Shown here: positions 24,061 through 39,700 of the stretch, piece by piece
How positions within the stretch are numbered: position 1 is the first letter of the stretch
Layout of the letters: each line of letters starts with the position of its first letter
Assembly (NCBI GenBank): GCA_024036415.1
Contig: JAMWET010000765.1
Span: 651,001 to 715,000, forward strand
Source: Prochilodus magdalenae
Taxonomy: Eukaryota > Chordata > Actinopteri > Characiformes > Prochilodontidae
Direction of reading: 5' to 3'
DNA: 64,000 nt
Made by a program: the position numbers and the translations under genes
Notes under the pieces: generated by a model
What the model was told of the DNA's origin: nothing
The model's input: the letters and a program-made list of their open reading frames with translations, nothing else
Databases searched by the model: none

Positions 24061-27000
24061 CCACCATCCTGGGTAAAAGATTGCATCCCATACCGATACA
24101 GAGACCTATGAGCCGCATCAGTAATGGAAAACAACTGTAAAGCAGTTTACACCAATGAAAACTAATGACAGTGGAGTTTGGTTATGATGTATCATTCCAA
24201 TTAATCACAGCTCCATTCCTCAGTATGGCCAAGTGATTTATCAGAGAACATGGGATGGAAAACAGCCATTTCTCAAAACCAGAAGCTTCTCAACTCTAGC
24301 AATAAAAAACCCAGCATGGATTCAGTGTCTGTGACTATTGCAACTGCAAAGAAACCACCACCCCAAAGGATTGTGGGTTTCCTGTTATTCTGAGCCAACA
24401 GGCTTGGCAGAACTCTACATGATCAGCACTGAGACCTCCAGATGGCTGTGGTGTGAGGCTATAATGATTCCGATACCAAAAACTAATACAGGAGCATTTG
24501 CCGGAGTGCATCTTACTCCCTTGGGTCACTTCCCTTGGGAGGAGTTCTTCTTCCCTGTCCTTTTTGGAAACCTCTGCCAGCAATCAAAGCTATCACTTTC
24601 TATTAAGAGTAAAGTGGGCAGGGAAGGAGGTGGGGCCTATGACCCAAGACAATTTCTTGACCTCAGAATCAATAATCAGATCGATCTTGAAATAATACGA
24701 TACCGTGACACCCACAGATACCCACAGAGAAGTGGAACTGCGCCGGGCAAAGATGTGTCACTTCTAAAGGGGGCGGCAGCATTAATGCCAATGTTCCGTC
24801 GCTGAGTTCTGTGTGACCCAGTAGGAGCCAGAGAGGCGTTCGCTTTATTGCAGGCTGCCAACTCTCCAAGCTGAAAGCCACGCATGAGAAATTTGCCCAC
24901 TGTCTTACTATCTCATCTCCCTGGCAACAGCAATCTTCAGCAAAACGAGGGCCATCGGGCGAGGACGCACTAGGAAAAGGTAATGCATGGAACCATGGAG
25001 GCTACTGAGCATACATGTACACGCAGGTGCTGTTTCTGTAACAGTACATCTGTCTCACTTACTCAGGTGATATATGTAGCACAGCACAAAGGGTCTGAAG
25101 TGAGAGTGATACAATACGCAGCAGCATGCTCAGCAATGGAGATGAAAAGGATTGTGGGAGCCTCATTATAGCTCTGCTAGTAAACAAACATGGGGGAGAG
25201 AGAAGGCGAGAGAAGAGACAGACAGAGAGAGAGAGACAGAGAGACAGGCACAGAGAGAAAGAGAAAGAGAGGCAGAGAGAGAGTGAGAGAGAGGCACAGA
25301 GAGAAAGAGCGACAGAGAAAGAGAGAGAGGCACAGGGAGAGAGAGGAAGAGAGAGAGGCACAGAGAAAAAGACAGAGAGCGAGAGAGAGGCACAGAGAGA
25401 AGAAAGTGTGGGAGAGGAATGAGAGAGAATAGCCATCTGTGACCTCTCAGTGGGGTGTGAGTCCACCTACTGATTATAACACTGAAGCTGCCTCCTACTA
25501 ACAGCGCTGGCATTAGCGATGCTGAATAACGTCTTAATATGAATCTCCATCTTCTGAGCAACACTATAAGACTGTTCGAATTTACACAGACATACCAGAA
25601 GTCATGTGATATCAGTATGTAGATTGATTATGAAGGGGTGTTACCTCAGGAGACGGTTTGGGAACGCCCACACCTGCAAAAGCTGTGAGGTGTTATCTTG
25701 AACACTGGTCAGGGTGCTCATGGCAAGGAGACGTAGTTTAAACAAGGCATGACAGTGGATGCCAGACGGATGGGACATTCCTTGATCCACAGTGTCACAT
25801 GTGTCCCGGGAATACCTCATAGAAAGCATTACCACCCACAGTGGACAGCACAGTGGCCGCCCATGGGGGCTTAATGAAGGTGACGGGCGGCGTCTGGCTA
25901 GAGCTGTCCATGTAAACAGACAAGCGACTCTGGCAGGAAAGACATTCAATGCGGGAGACCCCACACGTATATCCCACAGGTCAGAGTAGACTCCATGAAG
26001 CCATGGACCCCAGTTGTCATCAATGCACTGTGCAGGCTGGTGGTGGTCCTATACTGTTGTGGGATGTGTTCTCATCCCACACCCATGACACAAGGTTTGT
26101 CCACTGGTACACCCAAACATGTCACTGACCTGTGCCTGCTACGTTTCACTGCTTGGTGACCACTTGCAGCCCTTCATGGACTTCATGTACCCCCACAATA
26201 ATGGGAATATCCAGCAGGATAATACAAGCTGTCCAGAGCTGGTTTAAGGAGCGTTGTGGTAGGCACAATCGCCTGACATGAGCCAAATCAGGGTATTCCA
26301 CTATCATTCTTTCAGTATGTGGATTCCTCTCTCAATTTATTCCAGTTAATCAGTCATATCACCCACTTCTGACACCAATGTAGTGTTGGCTTGGAAGGCG
26401 ATGCAGGCTTTGAACAGGTTCATCTACAAGTAGCAAGAAAGTTCAACCCAGCAGTAATCCAACACATACCACACGGCCGGGATACAACAGGAAGACACAA
26501 CATCTGACCGTCATCCTCTTGTTTGACCTAATGTTCTTATGATGCACTTCAGTGGTTTTAATGGAACAAGCCAATCAGAACCAGCTACACTGATGCGACT
26601 CACCGCCACCGCCTCCAGGACTTGCTTGATAGCGTCTGCTGCATCTCGCTCACTGTAGTAGCCCTTCTCCACCACCCTGCAAGAAGGAAAGTCTCGATTT
26701 TGGTCTACGTCAACTCTATGTCAAGCAAGGAAGAAAAAAACCTTGGCTGGGAATTTCATCCAATTTTCACTTTCCTATTTTCCAGCCTCGGTGTGAGCTG
26801 GTGAGTCAAGCACACCTCGGCACATGGTGAGAGATGAACGGAGACTTGTATTGATTGCTCATGAGAAAAGGCTTTTTGAGACACCAACCATGTTTGATAG
26901 GCGTGGTGTAACGTTGGTGTATGGGCTTGTGTGGAGTAGCTCAGGCTTCTGTGGTGTATATAACACATATTTAAGACTTTCATAATATCATACAGTGAAC

Positions 27001-30000
27001 TTTGGACGGGGAACAGCTCTGGGACTGTTCACCTGCAGGTGCTGATACTGTAAACGGGGGTAAACCAGGGGTTGCCATTTTTTTTCTCTTCGCAGTTCAA
27101 TCAGGTGTGATCATCACCAGGAACAGCAACTCACTTCAACACCAACTCGGACCCCAGGCGCATGTGGCAAGGGATTCAATTCAGATTACTGATTACAAGA
27201 GCAAAGTCAGTACCCCAGTGACCACAGACGCTGCCCTACCAGCTGAACTGAACAACTTCTATGCCCGCTTTGAGACCTCTGCTCAGGCACAGTCCTCCAA
27301 TACTGGCTTGCTCTCCAGCATAGAGGAGGAGCCACCACTTATACTGGCTACAGATGAGATGAGGAGAGCACTGATGAGGGTTTCAACCCGGAAAGCCGTG
27401 GTCCCATATGGCATCCCAGGGAGGGTACCAAAAGTTAGTGCCAGCCAGCTGGCCTCCACCTTCACAGACATCTTCAACCCTTCCCTGGCACAGTCTACTG
27501 TTCCAGTCTGCTTTAAAGCCACAACCATCATCCCAAATCCCATCATCCCAATCCCAAATCCATCATCACTTGCATGAATGACTACCGTCCCATCGCTCTC
27601 ACACCCATAGTGATGAAGTGCTTCGAGAGACTAACCCTGTCTCATATAAAGAGGAGCCTTCCCAGCACCCTGGACCCACATCAGTTCGCCTACCGAGCCA
27701 ACAGATCTACTGATGATGCGGTCTCCCTGGCAATCCACACCGCACTCAACCACCTGGACAGCACCAACTCATATGTGAGGATGCTGTTTATCGACTTCAG
27801 CTCCGCCTTCAACACGATCATCCCTTCCAGACTCATCCACAAGCTAAGCACACTGGGAATAAGCAGCCCATTGTGCAGCTGGATCATGGACTTCCTCACC
27901 TGCAGACCACAGTGTGTTAGGATGGGTGAACACACCTCACCCTCTCTCACACTCAGCACAGGATGTCCCCAAGGCATTGTTCTCTCCCCGCTGTTTTACA
28001 CCCACGACTGCACTACAACCCACAGTTCCAACACCATCATCAAGTTTGCCGATGGCACTACAATAATCGGCAACACCACCAAAGATGGCGAGGGCCCATA
28101 CAGAGAGGAGGTCAAGCTCCTCACAGAGTTCCAACAACCCCTCCCTCAATGTCAGCAAAACCAAAGAGCTGATCATTGACTTCAGGAAGGTGGGGAAGAA
28201 CGGACACACCACTGAACATTGGAGACACGTTGGTGGAGAGAGTGAGCAGCTTCAAGATCCTTGCTGTCCACTTAGCCGAGGATCTTACTTGGACGCTTAA
28301 CACCTCACACATTGTCAGGAAGGCCAAACAATGCCTCCACTTTCTAAGAAGGCTGAGGAGAGTCAACCTGCCACAGCAGCTCCTCTGCAACTTCTATAGA
28401 TACACCGTGGAGAGCATCCTGAGCGCAAGGCCCTGCAGAGGGTGGCAAAGACTGCACAGCTCATCACCACAACTGTCCTCCCACCCATACAGGATGTCTG
28501 AGGAAAGCAGTCAACATATCCTCAGACCCCACACACCCCAGTCATCCCTTTTCCAACCTCTGAATTGAACTAGATTGAAATGAACTGAATTGAACTAGAC
28601 TGAATTGAACTGAATTGAACTAGATTGAAATGAACTGAACTAAATTGAACTATATTCAATTGAACTGAATTGAATTAGATTGAAATTAACTGAACTGAAT
28701 TGAGCTAGACTGAATTGAACTGAACTGAGCTAGATTGAAATGAACTGAACTGAATTGAACTAGACTGAATTTAACTGAACTAAATTTAACTAGATTGAAT
28801 TGAACTGAACTGAATTGCACTAGATTCAATTGAACTGAACTGAATTGAACTAGATTGAAATGAATTAAACTGAATTGGACTAGATTGAATGGAACTGAAC
28901 TGAATTGAACTAGATTGAATTGAACTGAACTGAATTGAACTAGATTGAATTGAACTGAACTAGATTGAATTGAACTGAACCGAACTGAACTAGATTGAAT
29001 TGAACTGAATTGAACTAGATTGAATTGAACTGAACTGAACTAGATTGAATTGAACTGAACTGAATTGAACTAGATTGAATTGAACTGAACTGAACTAGAT
29101 TGAATTGAACTGAACTGAATGGAACTAGATTGAATTGAACTGAATTGAACTAGATTGAATTGAACTGAACTGAATTGAACTAGACTGAATTGAAATTAAC
29201 TGAATTGAACTAGATTGAATTGAACTGAACTGAATTGAACTAGATTGAAATGAACTGAACTGAATTGAACTGAACTGAACTAGATTTAATTGAACTGAAC
29301 TGAATTGAACTAGATTGAATTGAACTGAAGTGAATTGAACTAGATTGAAGTGAAGTGAATTGAATTGAACTAGATTGAAATGAACTGAACTAAATTGAAC
29401 TAGATTCAATTGAACTGAATTGAACTAGATTGAAATGAAATGAACTGAATTGAACTAGACTGAATTTAACTGAACTAAATTGAACCAGATTGAATTGAAC
29501 TGAACTGAATTGAACTAGATTCAATTGAACTGAATTGAACTAGATTCAATTGAACTGAACTGAATTGAACTAGATTGAAATGAACTCGACTGAATTGAAC
29601 TAGATTGAAATTGAAATGAACTGAATTTAACTTGATTCAATTGAACTGAACTGAATTGAACTAGATTCAATTGAACTGAACTGAATTGAACTAGATTCAA
29701 TTGAATTGAACTGAACTGAACTGAACTGAACTGAACTGAACTGAACTAAATTGAATTGAACTGAACTGAATTGAACTAGATTGAATTGAACTGAACTGAA
29801 CTGAACTAGATTGAATTGAACTGAACTGAATTGAACTAGATTGAAATGAACTGAACTGAATTGAACTAGATTCAATTGAACTGAACTGAACTAGATTGAA
29901 TAGAATTAAATTGTAATTGAATTGAACTGAACTGAACTGAACTGAATTGAATTGAATTGAATTGAATTGAATTGAATTGAATTGAATTGAATTGTTCAGT

Positions 30001-30678
30001 ATTTGTTGGATACATAGTGAGAAATTATTCGGTCACCATCAATGTAAGTGTAGGTCAGGGACACCATGTGTCCCAACAGTTTTCCTGAAATCAAGGGTCG
30101 TCAGTGGGAGTTTGACCCCTCTTTGCTCTAGCCTATACTCTTCTGGGAAAGCTTTAGGACAAATGTCGGAACATAGATGTGAGGACCTGATTGCATTTAA
30201 CCACAGGAACTATGGTGTTCTGGATCACAGACCCCACTCCCACTGATCCCAAGGGATTTTGGTGGTGTTCCAGTACTCTAGAAAACACAGCTCCACCCAT
30301 CCATAGCCTAGTCCTGGTGGGCATCATACCCCACTTGGCACTGGGCATGGCGGTGCTAGGCTGCTCCAGAGTGTGCCATATGGGCAGTACTTTCGTATGG
30401 AGATTATACAGTGTGCACGTTAGCACTGCCTGTGTTAGCAAAGTGCCGGAATCCGTGAATTAGAAGGGCTGTCAGGATGTATGGACATATAAGGTGAGAT
30501 ATGAGATCAGGTGGACCCCTTAGAGAACTGACCTGTCAAATAACTCTCCTCCTGTGACAAGCTCCAGAACAAGACTGATCTCTGCAGGTGTCTCAAAGAT
30601 CTCCTTCAGCTTGATCTGATACAACAGATAGATAGGGAGAGAGAGAGAGAGAAAGAGAGAGAGGGGGGGGCGGGGGGT

Positions 30679-30728
<50 letters not shown>

Positions 30729-30733
30729 GGGGT

Positions 30734-30822
<89 letters not shown>

Positions 30823-33800
30823 TAGAGGGGGGGGAGAGGGGTAGAGAGAGAGAGAGAGAGGGAGAGAGAGGGGTAGAGAGAGAGAGTGAGAGAGAGAGAG
30901 AGAGACAAGGGAGAGAGAGGGGTAGAGAGGGAGAGAGGGGTAGAGAGAGAAAGAGAGAGAGAGAAAGAGAGATTATTAAAGATGATGTATTACTGTGGGA
31001 TAGTATACGGAAATGCTACAGCACTGAAGCACAGATGGTTCAAGCAGAGCCGGTACATGCTGTAATGGCTCTAACCTGAAGTCTCTGCACCTTAGCCTCA
31101 GGTTCGGGAGTGTGGAGCTCAGCCCAACATGCACTGTTAAAAATGCTAATCTTACAGAAAGTAACACTAAATATACTGTTTGTTTTCTGCATTTTTTAAT
31201 TGTATATAAATATTTATCTGTAAAATAACAACCCAACTGTAATGATACATTCTGTATATTTATTTTACTGTTTAATTAAAATATTATTTATACAGTATAT
31301 CTTAGAATTACAATCTACATAAAATTAAATATGAATTAAATATTAAATTAAATATGCAGCACATAATATACAGGTTTAAACATGATGGCTGCCAAAAAAC
31401 ATAAAATGAAAGTCATGTATTTGAATGTTTCAGATCATCAAACAAATTGAAATATTAGTCAAAGACAGCACAAGTAAACATAAAATGAGTTTATTAATGA
31501 ATGTTTTTGTAATTACAGGAGATAAAAATCCAAACCTACATGGCCCTGTGTGAAAAAGTGTTTGCCCCCTAAACCTAATAACTGGTTGGGCCACCCTTTG
31601 CAGCAACAACTGCAATCTAGCAGTAATTGCAATCTCTTTCACAGCGCTGTGGAGGAATTTTGGCCCACTCATTTTTGCAGAATTGTGGTAATTCAGCCAC
31701 ACGGGGGGGTTTTCGAGCATGAACTGTCCTTTTTAAGGTCCTGCCACAGCATCTCAATAGGATTCATGTCAGGACTTTGGCTAGACCACTCCAAAGTCTT
31801 CACTTTGCTTCTCGTCAGCCATTCAGTGGTGGACTTGCTGGTGTGTTTTGGATCATTGTCCTGCTGCAGAACCCAAGTTCGTTTCAGCTTAAGGTCACGA
31901 ACAGATGGCCGGACATTCTCCTTCAGGATCTTTTGGTTGACAGCGGAATTCATGGTTCCATTTATCACACCAAGTCTTCCAGGTCCTGAAGCAGCAAAAC
32001 AGCCCCAGAAATTTCTGAAATGCGGTGTTACTTTTACGCCAGATATAATGGGACACACACCTTCCAAAAAGTTCAGCTTTTGTTTCGTCAGTCCACAGAG
32101 TATTTTCCCAAAAGTCTTGGGGATCATCAAGATGTTTTCTGGCAAAATTGAGACGAGCCGTAATATTCTTTTTGCTCAGCCGTGGTTTTCATCTTGGCAT
32201 TCTGCCATGCAGGCCATTTTTGCCCAGTCTCTTTCTTATGGTGGAGTCATGAACTCTGACCTTAACTAAGGTAAGTGAGGTCTTTTGTGACCTCTCGGAT
32301 GAGTCGTTGCTGCGCTCTTGGGGTAATTTTGGTCGGCCGGCCACTCCTGGGAAGGTTTATCGCTGTTTCACGTTTTCGCCATTTGTGGATAATGGCTGTC
32401 ACTGTGCTGGAGTCCCAAAACTTTAGAAATGGCTTTATAACCTTTTCCAGGCTGATAGATCTCAATTACTTTCTTTCTCATTTGTTCCTGAATTTCTTTG
32501 GATCTGGGGATGATGTCTAGCCTTTGAGTGTCATTTGCTCTACTTCGCTTTTTCAGGCAGGTCCTATTTAAGTGATTTCTTGATTGAGAAGAAGTGTGGC
32601 CGTAATCGGGCCTGGGTGTGACTAGAGAAATTGAACTCAGGTGTGATAAAATACAGTCAAGTTATGTTTTAACATTTGTGTTTTTTTACATTCATTATGA
32701 CTGCATCACTTTACCAGACTTTTTGGGAACTGCGCCCCTCTGCTTGTTTAAGGTGGTAGTAAATTCAGTCTCCTGCAGGTGGTGCTGCACGAGGATGATG
32801 GGGCTTAAACTCCCTGCGGGGTGTGAGTGAAGGGATCCACAGATTGAGAAGAGGTGCTACATTGCAGTGTATGTCTCGTTCCATGTGTGGAAAATGACTC
32901 CAAAGCAGATGTTAATGACTGAATGGTCTATCAGCAGTAGCTAAAATCCCAGTCTGTGGGGAATTCACCTCGGAATTGGGCCAGGGAAGGCATCCACCAA
33001 ATCTAGACCAACTTACTCAGTCTTTGATGTAACAGTGTCTGAACATTGATGTGGCCTACATCCTGTTGTTGGTCCCTGTGGAGTGGTGTTCATATATGGT
33101 ATGTATATATGTAAACCTCAGTGCGGACAGTAGAGAGTGATATGGTTCAGTGTAACAGAATCCAGGTTAGTATGTAACACAAACAATCTTACGTCTGACT
33201 GTATATCAGGACTGTATACTGTAGTCATGAAGCCGAGAGTAACGCAGCTCCCATAATGCAGAATGTCATCAAACAGCCAAGAACATTACAGAACCACACA
33301 GGATCACAGTTAGGACACGGTTTACATGTAGACTCACTATGTTTGGATGAGAGAGGCGAAGCAGCACTCCGATCTCTGTTCGTACAATCTTCTTGTCAAC
33401 CTGGAGGAGAGCAGGTGGAGTCATCATTACTGAGTAAAACCCAGGAGTAAAACACAGCTCAATTCATCTGCCCTGCGTAACGTAATTAACACCCATTTAA
33501 ACCGCTAGTCCTTTATGGCCACCAGAGGGCTCCAGGTATCTCATCTCATCTCATCTCATCTCATCTCATCTCATCTCATCTCATTAATTCATCTTCTATA
33601 CTTCTTATCCGTCTGGGTGGTTATGGTGCTGCAGCCTATCCCAGCACCCTTTGGGCAGACACCCTGGACAGGCAGCCAGTCCATGACAGGGCACAGCACA
33701 GTCCTGTGTAAGCTAAACATCTCAGCAAGCTGTCTGCAGACATATGGGCCTTGCTTTGTCTTTCTGGCTATCACTGAAGTCCTAACAAGTCAGTTAACAT

Positions 33801-36684
33801 CTGACGGATTAGTTAAGGCCTAACGAGTCAGTTAAGGTCGGAGACTTTGTATCGGGACATGTGCGCTGCTTGTCACCTCGGTGTTACTGCTGTACTGAGA
33901 ATCAAAACTATCCAGCCAACAGCGTCCTGTGGGCAGTGTCCTGTGGGCAGCGTCCTCTAGGCAGTGTCCTGTGAGCAGCGATGAAGGACTAGACGACGAC
34001 CAACACTGCACTGTGCAGAAGCAGAAGTGGACCAGCAAGGTAGTAGTGTGAGACACTGAGTCTAATAGAGTGGACACTGAGTGGACACAGTGTTTAAACA
34101 ATCCAGCAGCACTGCTAGTGCTTTTCAGTTTGTTGCATCAGTAGCGCATGCTTAATTACCATGGCCAGTAACTTCAGTGCAGAATAGCACTGGTTTCATG
34201 TTCATCTGCGTTAGTGCATTTTCTCATCTTTACAGCACATTTTTTGAGGAACCCAGGAGTATTCATTTAAGCCCAATGTGGAAACCAGCACCCGTTCTCC
34301 TTTCACCACTGACTGTCAGCAATTGCCCACAAGCCATCATGTGGGAGAGTGAAGCTGAGCGGTTCTCTGTAGCTAGAGGGGGGAAACTGATGAACTGTGA
34401 GCCCTCTGCCCAGCTGGGGAGTGAGAACAAAGGCAGTGAGAAGAAAGCCTGCATGTATCACACACAGAAATCTGTCGGCATACTCACAGTTTTCTTCAGC
34501 ATCTTCACAGCGTAGGGCTTCTGCGTGCCTTTCTGCTGGCACCGGAACACCACGGATGTGGCTCCGCTGGAGGTGGAAGAACATCAGCGTCAGGAAAGAA
34601 CAGCACAGATGAGTCGCAGCTTTTAAATCTGCTAGCTGATTCACAGAACACGAACTATCATTTAAACTCTATGGGTTCTGTACTACAGTGGACCTCTACC
34701 CAGTTCCTGGGGCTCTCCAGACAACCCAACCCAACACACAACTCAACACATGGTAATGCAGACGTTCTGTTAGTGGTGGGGACGGGGGGTGGTCCTGAGG
34801 ACCAAGACAAGAACCAGCGGACTAGCATCTCAGATCCAGACATTTAATTAGGAGCCACATGGTCCTAATCGTGGTTCCAGCAGTCAGACCCTGGTGGACT
34901 CCTAAAGCCCCCTTTATGGGAGGGGGGCTGTTCTAGATCCTCCATCTCACTAGACTGGAGTCTGGGAGCGAGCCCTCACACATTAAATCAGGCCAGTATC
35001 TGGTACACTCTAGCTTTCTGCCTGCTTTAATTAGCTCCATCTTCATCCTTAATTACAGAGCCGAGGCTATGAAGTCACAACACGACTGTCATGAGATGAA
35101 TCTCGGATGGCTCTGTACTGCCTCTGCAGTGCTCTGTGCATGTTAGGAGACCATACCTTTTACACTCAGCCTCATCACTGGTGTAGAGGAGTCCAGGATG
35201 GATAAGAACAGAAGCAGGAAGTTGTAACACCCTCAGTTTCACCAATCATATTGCACAAGCTCCTGAAGTAACAAGAACTCAGATGATGGGTTCCGCTAGA
35301 ACGGCAGAAAGGTGATTACACACACTTCCTTCTGTGAGTTCCATCGACTATTCTTTGATTTCCTGATGGCGCACACCAGAAGGAGTGGTAGCATGGGGTG
35401 TGTGATCACACCCCCAGTTTGACTCAAGATGTGAGGTGTTATGTTGTGAGTGAGGCTGAACACTGGCCAGTGTGCTAATGGCTAGAAGACATGTATAGTG
35501 GGTGCCAGACGGACAGGACATCCAATTTCCGAAGTTGTGTGGGCATTTAACATTCCTTGATCCACAGTGTCACGTGTGTACCGGGAATACATCATAAGAG
35601 GCATTACCGCCCACAAAAGTGCCTCTGTTAACACCACCACACTGGATACCGCACCTCACCTGGGCTCGTGAGGTTGCTGACTGGACCCTAGAGTACTGGG
35701 AACATGTGGCGTGGTTTGATGAGTCATGGCACCAGTTGTTTGGAGCTGATGGTGGCATATACCCCATGAATCCATGGACCCTAGTCGTCAACAAGGCACT
35801 GTGCAGGCTGGTGGTGGTTCCATACTGGTGTTGGGTATGTTCCAATGGCATTAGTTGGCTCCACTGGTCCACATAAACACATCATTGACCTGTATATATA
35901 CAGGCCACTATATTTCACTGCTTGGTGACCATTTGCAGCCCTTCATGTACCCCACAGTGATGGCATATTTCAGCACGATAATGCAGCATGCCATTATGGA
36001 GAGTTCTGATGAATGGCGTGCCCTGCACATTCACCTGACATGAGCTCAATCGAGTCATTCCGTTATTAGGGCTCGTTCAGACTCTGATAATAATCTTCTT
36101 GCCTTGAGCACGCTGACCAGTATTCAACCTCACTCACAGCTTATACAGGTGTGGGCATTCCCAAGCTGTCCCCTGAGGTAAACACCCCATCATAATCAAT
36201 CTACATACTGATATCACATAACTTCTGGTATATCAGTGTTTTACATGGACATAGATACAGAGTTACAGACACAGACGTTCCTCCCTAACCTCCGCTGCAG
36301 TGGGTTTCTTATTATGGATAATCCCTGATTATGCTGATGATAGATTTAAGTGGTCAGGCCGATGTTTGGGTGCTGTGAAAACTCGGTTTATTTTCAACCT
36401 GTCAACATCTGATGTGGGATCAACGTTTTGACCCCCAGTCCGCCATATAATCAGCTTAGGCCAGCAATCAAAACTGGCCCCAGACCAACACAATATGCTT
36501 GACCAGAGCTGCTACCGGCCGCTACGAGCGAGTGTCTCAGCTGGAGAGCGTCCAATGTGCAGATAAGTACATTTGGGTGGACAGCTTGGCTAATGGCATT
36601 AAGGGGGAAGAGGCCACAAGGCTGTTCTAGAACCAGCATCCAGATTCTCACTGGGGGGTTCCAGACCAGATCCAAACCCCCCAA

Positions 36685-36718
<34 letters not shown>

Positions 36719-39700
36719 TATTCAGAAGTATGGCAGCCAGCTTACAGCCTCCAATCTGCTCCACATAATCGCCATGTCCCCAAAAAATCGGATCATCCCC
36801 CTAAAAACGAGGACTTGAGCGAAAGGTTACATAACGGCGAAAGCATTTTTAGCGAATCCTAAAAAAAACGGACCATCATGCAGAAAATCTCCCGGAAAAA
36901 CATCCGAACAGACTGTGTAGATCATGGGTTCTGGGCTCTCTTCCTGGACGGCCCCTGTTCTCCAAATTGTAGTGTTCGGAACTCCAACACTGGTTCAGAG
37001 TATGACCTAAAAAGCCCCTCCTGGGTGAAATTATTAAATGTCATAGAAGAACCTCTCTTGGTTCCCTAAAGAACCTTTCAGTACCCTGACTTGTAAGGGA
37101 AGTGAAGGAGATTTCAGTATGAGGAACCTACAGCCATACATCTAGGATAAGAACCATAAGGAATCACTATAAGGAAATGGGGGCGTCTCAGAGCAGGACT
37201 CCTCCGGGAACGTGATGGAGAACCACAGGTTTAGATGACTCCCCACCGCGTCCCTCTGTCCTCAGGCCTGCCCTGTAATTGCTGTAATGCTTTATTTCAT
37301 TAAATCATTAAAGGTTAATCGAAGTCCAGCCAGAAGGATCTGTATTAATGAGGAGGCTCTGCTTGCAGGGTGATGTATGAGAGGAAATGGGGCGGCCATC
37401 TTTCCCTCCAGTCCTCTCAGGCTCCTCTCACCCACATACTCGATGGTGTACACACTCTGCTCGATACAGTGTAAACTGTGGTTACTGCACCACAGTACAG
37501 CTGGCTGTCAGATTATAGCTACGGTTCTCAAGATACTAACCCAGTTCTGACTTCAGACCGTTTGGACTGACTGCATGACTCAGGCTTGTATACAACCTTT
37601 TGCATCAGATGTTTCTTATTAGGAATGAATAGGTTGGAAATGAGTTGATCCTTTCACAGACCCCATTTAAAATACACCATCTCAGGGCAGACCCCCAAGC
37701 ACAAATTCAATGTTGGTCTGACCTGCACTCGTCTGTTTGTCTTTTATTTCCCTATCCCTTGTTTTTAACCCCCATTTAAACTCTAAACAGACACCCTAAC
37801 TGCATGTCCTCACTCAGGACCGATCCCCACAGACATACTGACCTGCACTCCTTTATGTGTAATTCATTCATCCCTCGCTCCTCCCATAGACTTTCATTCA
37901 ACCATAGAATAAACTCTTAAACACCATGGCCTAATAGCAACACCATAGCAACCACCTAGGTTGTCATACCAACTGTCTAACAACACCCTAGCATCTAACT
38001 GGAATTCCTGAGCAACTGCATAGCAACAGCCTAGCAACCACCTACCAACAGCACAGCAACTAGCCAGCAATGCCACAGAAACCACAGCCTAGCAACAGCC
38101 CAGCAGGAGCTGCGCGACCAATCCATATCTACATACATTTCTATACATGCAAAGTCACGTGTGTCAGGTGTATCAGGTGCAGTCCAGGAGAAACCTGCTC
38201 CAGTCTATATGCCAGTTTGTGGTCGTTTAGCCTGACCACGTCCCGAGGTGAATGTAGTGTGTCTGTAGTGACATTTACACCGAACCCCACCACTCCCACT
38301 CGACTGCTCCAATTCCACTGCTCCCACGACAACCTTCACACCCCACCACTCCCACTCGACTGCTCCAACCCCACCTCTCCTAGCCCACTGCTCTGACCCC
38401 ACCGCTACAACTCCAACAATTCAACCCCGCTGCTCTTATCCCACCACACCAACCCCACCGCTCCAGTCCCACTGTTCTGACCCCACCGCTCATACCTGAC
38501 CGGACCCACTGCTCTCATCCCACCGCTCCACCCCACCACTCTAACCCCACTACTCCAACCAAACCGCTCCAACACCCACAGTCTTACCCCACTATTCCAG
38601 CCTCACCGTTCTTACAACACCATTCTGACCTCACCGCTCCCACCCCACTGTTCTGACCCCACCGCTCCCACCCCACTGTTCTGGTGGATTGAAAATCCAT
38701 CCACCTCTGATCGACTCCAGATAGCACGACATTAGCAACAAGAGCTACGAAAAGTAAACAAGCCTAAACATTAAACTGATTCAGATTAACTGATGTGAAT
38801 GAAAGTCTATCCAAGGTTTCCCAGAAAGGCAGACTGAGAATTAAATCTGCAGTTCATTTAGATCAGTGCTTCGCAGACCTGGCCCTGGAGAACCACTACA
38901 CCGCACATTTCAGAGCCCTCAGAACACCTGATGCAGCTAATGAGTCTTTCGTGAGGTCTGCTGGGTGAGCTAGAGCGGGAAAGCATTAAAACGTGCATGA
39001 CAGTGGAGCTCCAGGACCAGGACTGAGAAACATTGATTAGATACGGTGAGGCAGCTCAGGTACAGACCACTATAACCCAAACAGCTGAACTTGTGAGAAT
39101 GAGCTGAGCAGTAGCTGAACGGAGTCATGGCGGCTGGATAATACAGAAGAACATGAATATAAACTAACGTATATTGGGTTTCATAGCAGTGGAGACAGAT
39201 GGGTGCGTCACTGAAGCCAGACCACATGGGCCTACTCATCACAGCCCTCATCACCAGTAATGACCCAAATCCAATCAATATTCATCACCCTAATAATATT
39301 ACATTTCAGAGAGGGAACCACACACACACACACACTTACACTCACACACACTCAGAAAGCAAATCCTAAAAGCAAATAAGCAATAAAAGCACAGAAAATG
39401 AGATAATAACGTCCTGTAATGCCACTTAGGAGCCCCATTAGTGAGTGTCCAGCATATTAGTCTGACCACTGACTAGTGTCAATATGGGTTCTATGAGCTG
39501 CAAAACAATTTGTGATGATAAACAGAAGCCCCCCCATCCCCCCACTCCCCCCACCAAATCCACAATGTTCCCTCATCAGAAACATCATTAACGTGTATGA
39601 ATGTACATCGAACTCATTTTTACCGCCCCTGCATTCGCACAGCCGCGCTGCTCGGTGATAGGGAGGGGCCTGATCTGTGATTGATGGAAATGGATCATGA

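Larger units (their letters stand above)
19938..26603. other. camk4 intron 5
   Basis: 6.7 kb holding a repeat of the 907-1175 type, two family-B Tc1-like fragments, a family-A copy, a LINE 3' fragment, TA/GA and TATC microsatellites and a GA-rich tract, all listed separately. Nothing recognised in 20400-21690, 22620-22880 or 24140-25190. Confidence 0.5.

Noticed and set aside
27574..28179. Functional host reverse transcriptase gene
   Set aside because: FADG replaces the F/YADD box and frames are broken on both sides; it is a dead LINE.
31550..32269. 239-codon open frame on the plus strand
   Set aside because: It lies exactly antisense to the Tc1 transposase remnant; the minus-strand reading gives the known DDE blocks.
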